From Triparma columacea (taxonomy: Eukaryota > Sar > Bolidophyceae > Parmales > Triparmaceae), in assembly GCA_030267965.1 (NCBI GenBank), contig BRYA01000279.1, forward strand, positions 1-41,415: a stretch of 41,415 bases of DNA, written 5' to 3'. The notes beneath the pieces were generated by a model that saw only the letters and a program-made list of their open reading frames with translations, made no database searches and was not told the DNA's origin. The translations under genes and the position numbers were made by a program. Of the stretch, positions 1 to 11,729 are shown in pieces (position 1 is the first letter of the stretch; each line of letters opens with the position of its first letter).

Positions 1-368
1 AAAAACATGTTTGACATAGAAGTAACCTGGGACGTATCCCATCCTGAGATATCCTGATTGAAGTTGGAGGCGTAGACAAACATCAACGACATAGAAGTAA
101 CCTGGGACGTATCCCATCCTGAGATATCCTCATTGAATTGTTCGTACTCGGAACATAAACTACCACAATCACACCATCCATAAGAAGCACAAAACAACTT
201 AGACATGTCGGTGATCAAGGAAGTGTCCCAATTGTTTATGGGGCCCTTTTCAGAAGTTCCAGAAAGGTGCGCGTTGATGGCATCCTTCAATTCTTGTTTG
301 GTCGTAGGTTGGAAACCAAGGACGATCCCTGGCAAGAGTGTCAGGATGAGGAAGAGCATGGTTATCAT
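1..368 (-). CDS. Secreted DUF285 (BspA-like) repeat protein, 5' part only
   Basis: The reading frame opens with ATG at 368 and runs off the left edge (122 codons seen). An in-frame stop lies eight codons upstream, so the start is well fixed. Residues 1-18 form a hydrophobic signal peptide (MITMLFLILTLLPGIVLG). Then come repeats of the DUF285 type: INNWDTSLITDMSKLF, and two units of FN(E/Q)DISGWDTSQVTSMS ending in LMF or NMF. The repeat period is 25 residues and the last two units are identical over 43 bases. A Cys-rich stretch (FCASYGWCDCGSLC) sits between the first repeat and the rest. DUF285 repeats are known from surface lipoproteins of Mycoplasma and from many protist proteins; they form LRR-like solenoids. 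A cell-surface or secreted role is inferred. The missing 3' part probably holds more repeats. Confidence 0.82.
   Translation of the reverse strand, partial: MITMLFLILTLLPGIVLGFQPTTKQELKDAINAHLSGTSEKGPINNWDTSLITDMSKLFCASYGWCDCGSLCSEYEQFNEDISGWDTSQVTSMSLMFVYASNFNQDISGWDTSQVTSMSNMF
13..130. repeat. 43-bp direct repeat within the DUF285 gene
   Basis: Positions 13-55 and 88-130 are identical over 43 bases with a 75-b period, which equals 25 codons of the minus-strand DUF285 protein. Perfect identity over an encoded repeat suggests recent duplication or gene conversion. Confidence 0.9.
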
Positions 369-649
369 ATATATGGTGAAGGTTAGGCCTTAAATGGAGA
401 GAATGGAGAGGTAGGAGGAGGCGGGTTCGAGGGGGTCCAAGGAAATTTAGAAGTATCTCCAAGTAGTGGGGGGTATGGGGTACGTGGGGGATACGGTGAA
501 AGATAGGGGTAAGTATGTGGTAGGTATGGGTGAGTGTGTAGTTGTGTAGTTGAAATGCAGAGTTGTGAGAGTTGTGTACAACAGATCCAGGAGGTCAGGT
601 GATCCAGGGGAAAACTTATTTGTTATTGATTATATTAGTTGGCTTGTCA
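369..649. other. Divergent intergenic region
   Basis: This 281-b stretch separates two head-to-head genes (minus-strand DUF285 gene and plus-strand methyltransferase). It is G/T-rich at 460-540. No RNA gene is visible. It presumably holds both promoters, but no convincing core element can be named; an AT run at 668-689 lies inside the presequence of the next gene. Confidence 0.4.
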
Positions 650-1107
650 ATGGGGTTAGCCGTTCCATTCATATATATATATCATATATTGTACTTAGTC
701 TCAGGGACTGTTGCATTTCCTCTCTCCTTACGTCCTCCATTCCAGAAATTCAGCCCCCAGCCTCCCGATGACATCTTCCCCATGGACGATATGCTTGTAC
801 ATGGACAACCATTAAATAAAGATGGCACTGTGTCTTTATCACAGTCAGAGCTTGACAAAATAGCAGACAAAACAGCGCAATCCTCCTCCTCCTCCACGAC
901 CTCCTCCTCCACGACCTCCTCCTCCTCCTCCACGACCTCCTCCTCCTCCTCCACGACCTCCTCCCAATCTCCTTCATTGTCTCCTCCCTCCCCCTCATCG
1001 CAAGGCCTCCTCCGCCGCCGCGTGCACATTGATAGTGAGCTTACAGTTGAGGTCTATGAGCTCGATGATCCCTCCAAGCTGGTGCATGAGTGGATGGAGA
1101 GCCACAG

Positions 1108-1139
<32 letters not shown>

Positions 1140-2022
1140 GCAACCTAGTACTACCCACACCTCCCTTCATTCACCCACGCTAATCCCCGTCCCCCCTTTC
1201 TCACAGTGGGGCAGATCCCTTCGGCACTGTCTATTGGCCTGGCTCAAACCTCGGCCTTCGACTCCTCAAGAAACGTCTCTCCTCAATCCCCCCCAACGCA
1301 AATATTCTAGTACTAGGCTGCGGGACCGGTGTTGAAGCGATAGGTAAGCGCTTCTGTGGATATGTACAAGGGACTCTGTGAAACTGTGCAAGGTACCCGT
1401 CAGAACACAACACCAACATGAACTTCCCCCCCCCTTCCCCAAACACACACAGGAGCCGCTTCCCTTTCCCCAACCTTCAAGGTGCACGCATTAGACCTGA
1501 ACCCCCTCGCCCTCTCCCTCCTCTCCCGTGCCGCCTCCTCCTCCAGCTCCCTGTCCAGTCGAATCACGACCGAGAGGTTCGACTTGACGTCAAATAAACC
1601 CCTCCCGTTAGAAGGGGTGGATGTAGTTCTCGCGTGCGATATACTCTACAATCAAGAACTAGCGAAGGAGGTCGGGAGAAGATGCTACGAGGTGAGAGTT
1701 GGGGGAATGGAGGAAAAGGTGGAGGGAGGCTGAATGCACCTCTCCGGACAACCGCACCCCACCCCATGCCCCCCCTGCTAACCCTCCCCCACGATTGCAG
1801 TGCCTATCCCTACCCAAGCCCCCCTCCCTAATTGTGACAGACTCCCAGAGGTTCCACGGAACCGATTTTCTTGTCGAGATGAACGCGAGGCTCCTCGTCG
1901 ACAATAGGCAGCACGAGAACATACTGTGGGAAACGGAACGACTTACGAATATCACATCGTCTGGGATTCTCGTGCCTGAAGATCAAGTGTACGACATCTC
2001 TGTTCGGTACATTTCAGTTTAG
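650..2022 (+). CDS. Class I SAM-dependent methyltransferase, METTL21/Methyltransf_16 type, probably plastid-targeted
   Basis: Four exons: 650-1107, 1207-1343, 1453-1691, 1801-2022 (351 aa). All junctions keep frame; introns begin GTGTGT, GTAAGC and GTGAGA. ATG 650 is the first ATG of the frame. Residues 1-22 are a hydrophobic signal peptide followed by Phe-Pro (SGTVA/FPLSLRPP), matching heterokont plastid presequences. A Ser/Thr-rich low-complexity spacer follows (890-965). The methyltransferase domain begins at GADPFGTVYWPGSNLGLRLL, typical of this family, then the SAM-binding motif I NILVLGCGTGVEAI, a second acidic motif HALDLNPLAL, and DVVLACDILYNQE, the post-motif of lysine/protein methyltransferases of the METTL21 and CaM-KMT group. 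The substrate cannot be read from the sequence. A cytosolic enzyme starting at the later ATG (782) is the alternative. Confidence 0.82.
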
Positions 2023-2154
2023 GTTTAGTTTATCTGTTGTTGTATTTCAAAACTTTTCTTCCTGGGTCCTTGGGGGGGTTCCTAGGAATTAGCAAACCCA
2101 TATATATCTTGACTGGGTTCCCACCCCACAACACACTGCCAAACCCTCATTACC

Positions 2155-3706
2155 ATGTCAGGGCAGCACATTCGACGCAAACAATGGGAAGCGAAGTGTG
2201 AATACTCAGTCGACACAGCTCGCACTAATTATTACGCTATGAACCCATCTGCGGAAAATCCAGAGAAGCAGTTGCACTCATTTTACAGAACAGACCGTCA
2301 TGTCAAGATGCTCAATATAGATGTTGAAAGACGCATAAGCGCCGTGCAGTCTTGTGCCTCAAAGATGTGTTTCTTGCCATGCTTTTGGCCTCATTTTATC
2401 ATGCTGGGTCTCCCTTGCTCAGCCATGTGCATGGCACCTTTGGGTAAGGATGGATAGGGGGGAAGGTTAGCCCTCGAGAACGGACAGCCGGGCCGATTCT
2501 AGCGTCACTGTTGCCATGATGCACGCTTTGGAATCGCAAACTCACCCCACCCTGCTCCTCCACCACCTCCACAGCCCACAATAATGCAGCAAACTCCCAC
2601 CGCTTGATCCTCCGCGAGCGTACCCTCCTCCTCGAGGTTGATGCCCACAGCGCTGCCATGTACCTTCCACTCCCTATCTGTGTCGCCGCTTGCAACACAA
2701 ACAACAGCATCTGCGCACACACTGTCACGGTTCGTCTCTCGGATATCTCAGATATTACCCTTGAAGTGCCTCCTCCGGCGGCTTGCAACGAGCCTGTTGG
2801 GGTTCCTGTCTTGTGTGTGTGGACAGAGGGGCAGCAGCAACAGGGAGGCATGTTTGGGGGTATTGGTAGGAGACCGCATATCGCAGTTGACTCTCCCAAG
2901 GACTTCGAGGGTTTTAAGGCGGCCGTAATGCAGCAACGCGAGAAGGTTAATGGCGGTTACGTTATTGACGACCCTCCAGCTGAAATTCTCAAGGCCGCTT
3001 CGGACGCCAAGGGTTCAGGCAACGTTTTCTCCCGCATGATGGGTAACATGATGATGAATGTTGGAGGCTTTGGGGGCGCCAACATGGCAGCCACAATGGC
3101 TGGCGCACAGGCACAAGCTCAAGCCGGGGCATTTAACACTGGGGGAGGCTTCAACAGCATGCAGATGAACCAGGTGAGAATTAAAAAGCACGTCGAAGAC
3201 AACGACAATGACAATGAAAAAGAAAAGCCCGCACCAAACGCCCACCAGGGCGTAGCATTTCTACCTAACTAACGCAACTTCGCTCATTGTAGTTCTCCAC
3301 CACCTCGACAACCACTGCCACTGCCATGCCGGGCATGGACTTCGGAGCTAGCAAGCAACCTCCACCTGCGTATCCAATGCCGTTCTCCATGAACAGAGGA
3401 GAGCCTGAGATCTCCATCCCTGTCGCCCCCGTAGCTGCTGAGGCGTACCCCGTGTCCGATTTGTCTGCCCCTCCCGCGTACAATAGTGCCCCTGGTTCCG
3501 GTGCCCAGTACCCGGTTACCACTACAGCTGACGTTGTCGGTGTCCTCTCTTCGTTGGGGCTATCGGATTACGCGGCGACTTTTGAGAAGGAGGGGGTCGA
3601 CGGGAATTTGTTACGGATGCTAGATGAGAACGCGCTTGAGGAACTCGGGGTCATGAGCTCTCTCCATAGGAAAAAGATTATATCCTGGATTGAAAATAAC
3701 TCGTAA
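2155..3706 (+). CDS. SAM-domain protein with an N-terminal Cys-rich membrane-like segment
   Basis: Three exons: 2155-2443, 2575-3173, 3293-3706 (433 aa). The start has a good context (ACCATGTCA). Residues 70-96 are hydrophobic and Cys-rich (ASKMCFLPCFWPHFIM and following), perhaps a membrane or lipid-anchored segment. The next exon (RLILRERTLLLEVDAHSA, then VRLSDISDITLEV) has the alternating pattern of a PH-like beta domain, offered as a guess. Middle parts are rich in Met, Gly, Ala and Gln, then Pro. The C-terminus is a clear sterile alpha motif: VVGVLSSLGLSDYAATFEKE through LEELGVMSSLHRKKIISWI. SAM domains mediate protein-protein oligomerisation. The stop lies only 35 b before the stop of the minus-strand gene at 3742 (tail to tail). 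Precise function unknown. Confidence 0.82.
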
Positions 3707-3741
3707 AAGTTATGAACACAAAAATACAGTACATCAACGAA

Positions 3742-6700
3742 CTACAAAAACCCAGGCTCGAACGCAGTGGGCAGTGCCTCCTCCTCCCCCCCGCCAATCA
3801 CACGCACCCCCGTCCCCCTCTCCTCCTCGTCGTCTTCCTCCGTATCTCTCTCCTCCTCCTTCTTCAGACTACTCCCTCCACCGCTACTAATGCCACTCCT
3901 GCTGCTCCCCGTCTCCCCTTTCTTGAGCCCCCACTTCTCCCTCCCCCCCGCCTTGTAAACATCCCTCCCAGAATTCTGCCTCCACGCGAACTCCAACAAT
4001 TTCCATCCCTTGGTGTCTATATTCTCCATCTCAACATGCTCGCCGTTCTCAGCCGAGCCATTTCTACTAGTCAGCGAAGCAGACGCGCCATCTCCAGACC
4101 TCTTCCACCCAAAAAATATCGCGCTACTCAACCTCATTTCTCTGCCTATCCAGCTGCTCCCCCTGCCCCCCCCCTCCTCGCTTCCCTCTATCCTCTCCCC
4201 TTCCGACATGATCTTCCAAATCTCCAGCATCAAATTAAAGAACCAGCAAATGTAGAACGCGTACAGGTACAACTCCTGCCAGAGTTTAACAGGCCCAGTG
4301 TGCCTCGTCCCGTACAGTGTTAGCGCTTGTAAACAGCACACCACGAACAAGAACATTTGGACCGCGTCGTACTTGCTAAGCTCCAAATTCATTACCCTCT
4401 TCATCGTTATGTTCCGCCCCTCAAAGGGTGCGAACGCAACTATTATGAAGTACAGTACCACGATGTGCATTGTGACGGCCTTGGCGCCCGGGAAGAGAGC
4501 CCCGCATCTTTCCTCCACCATGTCAGCCTGAAGGGTACCCAGGTACAGGCTGTTCCTTACCACGCAGCCGGTGAGCTCGGCTCCTACGTAAAGGGTTGGG
4601 GGGAAAACGCCGACTATCCCCAACATGAAGGCGCGATTCTCGACAATGAAAGCCTTTCTGTCGCGGCTGAGCTTGCGGGTCAACGCGCCCTTGCTCTTGT
4701 AAACGATCGTCATGCCTCCAGAAATCAGAATTAGCCTAACGAGATCCGAAACTAGAGTGGGGGGGGGGTGAAAGGGGAGTGAAGCGAGCAAAGAAGGAGT
4801 TAGCTACAGCTGCATGATGAAGGAGCGAGCAAGGTGACGACAACACAACCAGCGAAATAATGCAACCCTATCCGCGCCGCCCTCACCTACTCCTCCCATT
4901 TGATCCGAAATACCCTTGCTTTGGTAAAGGAGTTTCGATGACGCTCCGATAGCAAGGATACTGGGGGGGAAGGTGCAAAGAAGCACCTCGAACCACCTAA
5001 TCTTCGTTTTCCCTCCGCACCCCTTAGCGTTTCTGTTGGTGAAGTTTCCAAAGAGGATTATAATGATTGACAGCAACATGAGCTCAAACTGGCTGCCGCT
5101 CCCCCACTCCCAAATGGGATTCCCGGTCTGGACGTAAATGATTTCCAATCCCAGCGGGAAAAAGGCGAAAAAGAAAAGGACTCCCTTGTAGAGAAAGGCA
5201 ATACTGAGGTCCGTACCGCCGCTTCCGAGACATCTCAGCAACAACTTTGTCGTCGATGTGTTGCAAGACCTGTAAAGCTGAACTAAGTACGGAACATTGG
5301 CACTCTCTTCGCCGATGAGCCTCTCCTGTTCATAGTCAACCCTTGCGTGGAGGCCCTGTAACACGTAACAGACGCCCCAAAGTAGCGATATTACTGTAAG
5401 GTTCGTCTCGAGGTACAGTTCCATCTGCTCTGTCACTTCGTCTTCGTCGTCTACCTCTATACCCTGAGCCTTTTTATATGCCTTGAAGTCTTCCCTGTAG
5501 ACAAGGCTGTCCCCAATGTTTGGTCTCATCCCAAAGACCAGGAATGCCGCAATGCTGCTAGTACTGACGAGGACGACTTGGGCGACCGTGTGCATTCGGC
5601 AGCCCTTCAGGCATGCTATCTGCCTAATCGTCAGTCCCCTCATTGTGAATGCAAACATAGCAACGAACACCAAACCAAGGGCGAGGTGGAGACTCACAAC
5701 AAGGTTGGAGTCAATGAGGTTCTCGCATGTCCGTTTGTCGTATCTTATCGCGCAACCGACCCCCTCCGCGAAGAGGAAAAGTAGAGGGGGCATAGCCGAG
5801 ATCATACGGAGCAAGTAAACATTCAAATGCTGCGGCGGCGGGGGTTAGTGTTGCGGTGTAACCGGCGAGTGATGGAATGAAATTATTTGTTCCCTCCTCG
5901 CTTCGTCTCTCACCTCAGATATTATCCTGTCCCCCTGGTTCGCCAAGTGTCTTCTCGTCTTTAACGCCAACCACAGGAACCCGGCGAAGAAGGGGATCGG
6001 TAACATGTTCGACACAACACCCGACTTCTTATCAATCAGGTAGTTTGCCCAGACAAGCATTGCAGGATGAATGATGGTAGTCAGATAGAGCGTCTTTTCG
6101 CGGGTAGAGCTCCCCTTTGGCCTTGAAAAGAAGTAGCACGCGTTGAAGACTAGGATCAGCGGCCAGGCAAGCAGGGAGATCATGTTTATCTCTTCGGTGT
6201 TATTCAGCGAGTTTGAATCCCCATACATCCAGTGTTGCAAAGCAAAAAGGATGAGCGGGATGTCCGTGCAGCTCACGATCGTGAGCGTGAGCAAGACCAC
6301 GGCGTAGCGGTAGAATTTCGCAAGCTCGTCGCTGCGCCTTGTACACATCATCGACTTTATTCGAAGCCCAAAGCTCGTCACGCTCACTTTTCTCGGCAAA
6401 AAGGAGACAATGACGCTGACGACAAGGAGAGAGAAGCTGAAGAGTTTTATGACCTTCCTGAGAGGGTACTTGTTTTTGAAGAATGACTTCTCCCTCCCAT
6501 GTTCAATCTCAGTGGAACTTGCGAACATGAAGAGGCCTAGAATTCCCCCGAGGAAGAAGGTGAAGAACTGCACCATTTCGTTAAGGGAAAAGTCGAACTT
6601 GGGGTAGAAGGGGGTGGGGGGGGTGGGGGGGCGTACGTGGGGGGTGAGAAGATGAATGTGGACAAGGACAAGGACGTGGACGAGGACGGTTTCAGAGGGC

Positions 6701-7647
6701 CCCCCTTACCCCTCCCCCTCCCCCTTTCACCTCTCCTCACCTTGACAACATTCTCCGTGGTGTAAATGGAGGTTGCAAAGGGTATCACCCAAATCCTGAT
6801 AAACGTCGCCACGACGAACACCATGGCGAAGGCATTGTTGCTCAGGACGATGTCGTAGCATGACATCTCATGGCCATTTTTGTTTTCGAGTAAGCATCCG
6901 AAGCTCTCAGTGAAGAGGTAGGCGAGGCTGAAGGCGGTGCCCGTCGCAACGGTTGGCATGGTGCTCATTATCAAGCTGGGTTGGGGGTTGGGTTGGGGGT
7001 TGGTTCGGATGTGCTTTCTTCTTCCTTCTCCTCATCCTCCTCGCGTGCACACCCCTGTCCCTCCCTCATCGCCCCTCTCACCTTTCCAGCTGGTGTTCCT
7101 TCAAGAGCCTCAGCCTCTGTATCCTGTATCTTCTCCTGAAGAGATGGATAACAATGACAGTGTAGGCGATCGTGTACCCCATCGATGAGCGCGACCAATG
7201 ATCCTCTTTCTTCTGCTCCGACGCGGTTGCTAACGCGACTTGCACAATAGGATTGAGACCTGCTATAATCTCAACCAACTCATGCCACCAACGGTCTGCC
7301 TTCCAGGGGTTCGCTATAAGGAGCAACGAAGTGAAAAATAGCGTCACTGAGTGACCAGCCACCCCGAGTAAATTATTGAAATCGTCCAGTAAGACGAAGT
7401 GGTAATAATATGGGATCGTGGGTAAGAGGGATATCATGAGGATGGTGATTCTCCAGTAGATGCTCCAGCTCGCCCTCATCGCTTTCTTGGGGGGTCGGAC
7501 ACTGTTCTGTGTCTGCCCATGTTCGGTCTCCGCCTTGAAAGTAACTTTTCTAATGGTCTGTTCTCTCTTGGGGGAGCTGGGAGAGACGGCCGTATTAGGG
7601 TTATATGGCACAGGATCCGAGTTTTGCCCCTCCGTAGCTGACGACAT
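3742..7647 (-). CDS. Large polytopic membrane protein with three internal repeats, unknown family
   Basis: Five exons on the minus strand: 7647-7082, 6975-6741, 6597-5914, 5829-4887, 4751-3742 (1145 aa). Every junction conserves phase (AG|C, AAG|TTC, GAG|CAT, G|TT) and all 5' splice sites are GTGAGA or GTGAGG. The first ~60 residues are polar, then follow many hydrophobic spans, perhaps 15 or more. Three blocks resemble each other, each starting with a short motif (TESFGCLLEN, AEGVGCAIRY, AELTGCVVRN), followed by a Cys-containing loop, a long hydrophobic helix, a polar turn (TMRGLTIRQIACL; EGRNITMKRVMNL) and another helix ending in FGMR or YGTR. The last 150 residues are hydrophilic with Ser, Gly and Glu runs, probably cytosolic. 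I know no named family with this architecture. A transporter, channel or receptor is possible. Two other multi-spanning proteins lie in this window (17193, 37228). Confidence 0.8.
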
Positions 7648-7775
7648 TACATCAAAGGTGAAACACCAAAGCCGGACCTTGTCGAATTAGAGCTGGGTTT
7701 TTCACTCCGATTCACTTTCGTTTCTCGAGTTTCCTTAGTTTCCTCTCATCCTAACCCCAACTATAAGATCCAAGC

Positions 7776-9647
7776 ATGGGTGCGAGCGCTTCGTCAATAG
7801 ATAAGGCCGATCGCGCGGAGTTGATGAAGAGTATCCATAGAGTGAGTGTGGCCTTTTCACTCCCTCCTCCACCCAACATCCTTCCCCCTTCCCCACACAC
7901 CTGCTAACGATTGCCTCTCTAAATCCCCAATTTATCCCCCCCCTCAACCTCAGATATACGGGGAGAGGAAGTCGTCCGATGATATTGTCATGTTCAACGA
8001 GATGAAAGCCGTCATAGATGACGTCATTGTCTCCCAGAATTCCCCAAGGACAAAGAACCTATTAATCTCTCAAGCCATGACCAGCCTTGAGTCAAAACTT
8101 GGGAAGGACGGCGTCCTCTCCTCAGCGGATGGATCGACAACCCCCCCGACTGATGAGAGCAGCTCCATTAATTACGACGTTTTGTCCTCCATCAATTTTG
8201 ACACCCCAGCGGGTGGGGGGCAATCCTCTTCCTCCTTGACCACCCAAGTAATAGCTCCCGCCGAATCTTCCACGACCACGAGTGCCGTGCCTCGAATGGA
8301 GGACCTCGAGGACTGGGTCGAATCCACCGGCGTCGATTGTGACCTGTCTGATGTAAATTCCATTGAGGAGCTCGACTTCTCAGAGTCCTCTCTGGCAACC
8401 CTCCCAGACTCACTGATTTTAATCGCGTCCAACGTAACGGAGTTCGCTCTAGAGAAGAACGATCTTGAAATAATCCCAGGACCGGTCATTGGGGCATTCA
8501 CGAACCTAGTCGAGCTGTACCTGAGAGAGAACCAGCTTACTTCACTACCAGAGGAGGTGAGAAAGTCATTTTGAATGGGCAATTCTGTATAAATTTGATT
8601 GAAAATTGCCTCCTCACACCTCCCCCCCCCCCCCCCACCTCCCACCCCCCAATCCAGCTCGGTAACTGCACCTCCCTTGATTCTCTCTATCTCGAAGACA
8701 ATCTCCTCACTAGCCTCCCCACCTCCCTCTCCAACCTCTCCAACCTCAAGGGCCTCTGCCTCCATCGCAACCAATTCACGGAGTGCCCGGAATCCATCTT
8801 CGGATGCGAGGCGCTGGAGGAGCTGTACCTAGACGAGAATAGGTGAGAGAGGGGGGGACGAAGGGGGGGGGACGACGAAGAAGAAGAATCACCATTACGA
8901 GAGCCCCCAACCCTAACTATTTTCGCTCCACCGCCACCCAAACCCCCCACCCAACCCCCCCACGCCTGCCATATCACAGCATCACAGTACTACCGGACGG
9001 AATAGGGAACTTGAAGGAGCTGAAGGAGGTGAGGTTGGGACAAGAACAACACAAGGTGGTCTCGACTTCAAGTATGAAAATAAATACCAATGCACACTCA
9101 CTCTCTTTGTCTTCGCAGCTCGGAATCCAGAAAAATAAGATCGCAGGTTGCCTGCCCCAAACGATAGGCAACCTCCATAACCTCGAGACTCTCCACTGCG
9201 AGTTCAACCTCCTCGACAATTTACCGAAAGCCTTCGGCAAGCTCAAGTCACTGAGAAAACTTTACATGAACGATAACAGATTCGACAAGCTCCATGGCTG
9301 CCTAGGGAAGTGCCCAAAGCTAGAGTGCATCAACGCAGAGAACAACCGCATAGAGGTGAGGACGAGGAGGGGAGTGCCGCTTACCTCATTCATACCAACG
9401 CAGACGCCCCTCCCGCTATTACTAACCCCCTCATCCCCCCCCGTTTCCTCCATAGAAAATTGCGAAGCGAATCAAGGACATTCCTCTCCTTCGTTTTCTG
9501 ATGCTTGCCAACAACTGCCTGACAGCCCTCCCGGAGGAGATCGCGTCTGCCCCAGGCCTCAGGAGGCTAACGCTCAGTGGGAACCAGCTAAACGAGGCCA
9601 CCATGAAGCTTGAGAAGATGGACCTCATCGGGGAAGAGGAGGGCTAG
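7776..9647 (+). CDS. Leucine-rich-repeat protein with N-myristoylation signal
   Basis: Six exons: 7776-7841, 7954-8556, 8658-8842, 8980-9028, 9119-9355, 9456-9647 (443 aa). The protein starts MGASASSIDK, a textbook N-myristoylation site, so membrane attachment is likely. Residues 25-135 are polar and Ser/Thr-rich. From about residue 136 there are about ten LRRs of the cytoplasmic Shoc2/plant-intracellular type: LDFSESSLATLPDSL, LYLRENQLTSLPEE, LYLEDNLLTSLPTSL, LCLHRNQFTECPES, ITVLPDGIGNLKEL, LHCEFNLLDNLPKAF, LYMNDNRFDKLHG and LMLANNCLTALPEEI. Several introns fall at the same point of an LRR unit, as expected when repeats spread as exons. Such proteins act as scaffolds, often for small GTPases or phosphatases; the partner is unknown. 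The start of exon 1 is near a CTATAAG box at 7761. No kinase or GTPase domain is attached. Confidence 0.85.
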
Positions 9648-9888
9648 CTTATAATAAGGTGAGATCACAGATGGGAAACCTTCAAAAAACCCAACCCCCC
9701 TCCTGCTCACTCGACCCACTACGTTGCAGCACACAGTGTGACTTGAAGTGGACTTAGCCGGTCTAAAATAGCCTCTCACATCTTTTTCATTCGATAAAAT
9801 TTGACATTTGTCTTCCCTTTCTATATTATCTGGTTTCATGACCACTATGCCTCAAACGCCGCCGACCGCGAATTAGGGACTTTACCCT
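9648..9888. other. Convergent 3' intergenic region
   Basis: This 241-b gap lies between the stops of the LRR gene and of the minus-strand kinase. No gene or repeat is visible. It should hold both 3' untranslated regions. Confidence 0.5.
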
Positions 9889-11729
9889 TTACCCGTTGCC
9901 TGGTGACGACGAAAGGCCAAAATTCTGTCTCCCCGAGCTCCCCTTGTGCTTGAGGTTGGGAGAATTTCTACTGTTGAGGCGCTTCCTTGTCCCCTTCATC
10001 CCAACCAGACCCTCCTGGATCCAGTCGTGGCTTAATAGTGCCCGAACGCTCGGTCTGCGTAGACCGTCAACGTCGCTCAGCGTTAGTTGGACAAAGTCCG
10101 ACAGGTTCTTGGGCAGCCGGAGGTCCTTCAGCTCCCCGACAGTCGAAATAATCTCCTCCCTGAACATGCTCTTCTTCCTCATGTACTCGGAATCGTACGC
10201 CGTCATCCAGCACTCGCCGAAGGTGTCGTGTCCCACCAAGAGCTCAAGGAGGATGCACCCAATGCTCCAGACGTCGGCCTGCTTCCCGTTGTACTTTCCG
10301 GTCACAAACATTTCCGGAGCGAAAAAGCCCGGGCTGCCGCAAAAGTCAGTCATGAGCTCGTCCTCGTTAACCCGCGCGCACAGCCCAAAGTCGCACAGGA
10401 CAACATCGTACTCTTCCTCGTCGTCGTCCCCGCTCCCCTTGACCCTCCTCAAGAGAATGTTCTCAGGCTTCAAGTCCCTGTGCGCAATGTTTTTGCAGTG
10501 AATGAAATCAACCCCCTCCATGATGCCCATTATTATGAGCCTGCCTAGATGCTCCGTCACTCCGTTTGGGTGATCGTCGTAAAAGTCAAAAAGGTCTAGG
10601 TCAAGGATCTCCGTTAGCATGTAGAGATGGTCCTGGCCGTGGAGGACCTCGACGAGGCTCAGTACGCCGGGGTGATTGAAGCTCGCGAGCTCCTCGAGCA
10701 CGTCGATTTCGTTGTCTATGCGCTTAAAGGCGTCGAACGACCTGCATTTCTTCTTTTCGATTATTTTCACTGCGAGCGTTCGGTTCTTCTTCTCGCTAAA
10801 GCACGACTTCACAGTGGCGAATTGACCCTCCCCGATGATTTCCCCGACAGTATACTCCCCAACCTTGTCCTCCTCCTCCTTCAGATCCTTATCGACAGGC
10901 TTTAAAGCCAGGAATTTGTAGTTGAGCGATTCGGCAAACATTTCCTCCCACAGCAGCTTCGTCATGTTTTCGTGAAGGTCCTTAAAATCCAACCTGAGGC
11001 TTTGGTACTTGTTGAACAGCTGCTTTTGCTGCGACTGGAAGTCCCTCACAGATTTGAGGATGGTAGCAGTTTTTGACTGGGGAAGGGAGGAGGAAGAAAG
11101 GGGGGGAGGGGGGGGGTTGAGGGGTGGCGCAGAGGGGGTGTGGAAGGGAGAAAGGGAGGCATGGCGGGTTGAGAAGAGGTGTGTTACACGTCACGCCCCT
11201 CTCATCCCCCTGCGCGCCGCCCAGAGCCCAGCGCCCACGACGTGAACCAACCCTAACAGGGATATGAGGTCCACGTCCCCAAGCCAAGAGCTCACCTCTA
11301 AGTCCTTCACTTTTTTGTTCTTGGCCCGCAAGGCGTTCTGCAGAGCTACGACGACAGGATCATCAGACTCAATGTGGAGGGCTTCCAGTACCTCCTCTGC
11401 CTCGTCTACCTCATCATCATATTTACTTTCATCGACCTAGGAGTTGGTCATGGTTGAAATGAATTTTCAGGGTTAGCTTCAGGAAAAGGACGTTGCCACG
11501 ACACAACTGCCCGAGGTTGGCTTCAAAGTCAGATGGTCCCACAACGCAGCCGTAAAACCACCAACTCTAAAGAGCTTCAAGAGGGACATCCAAATGGAAA
11601 ACCGATTCATAGACAAAAGACCCAAGACATTTATAGATATTCATCAAGTGTGAACGAGCATTGCGTCCTCCTGCGTCCAATTTAGCATCCCATCCCCCAA
11701 GAATGACTCACTTTTGACTCCGACGGCAT
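9889..11729 (-). CDS. Serine/threonine protein kinase with N-terminal coiled coil
   Basis: Three exons: 11729-11712 (six codons, ATG then GTGAGT donor), 11436-11296, 11076-9889 (448 aa). Residues 7-110 are acidic then helical, likely coiled coil. The kinase domain starts near residue 129: glycine loop GEGQFATV (135-142), catalytic Lys in LAVKII (157), HRDLKPEN (252-259), DFG (282-284) and GSPGFFAPE (300-308). All key catalytic residues are present, so it should be active. The activation loop and APE motif resemble CAMK/CDPK-type kinases, but no calmodulin or EF-hand region follows. A short acidic insert (GSGDDDEEE) lies between the catalytic and DFG loops. The last 50 residues are basic and Ser-rich. 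The tiny first exon is inferred from frame and splice sites; intron 1 (275 b) is long for this window and overlaps coding-like sequence on the plus strand. Confidence 0.88.

Noticed and set aside
3767..4323. Plus-strand Pro/Ser-rich frames opposite the membrane-protein gene
   Set aside because: Antisense shadows of the Ser/Gly/Glu-rich C-terminal coding region of the gene at 3742-7647.
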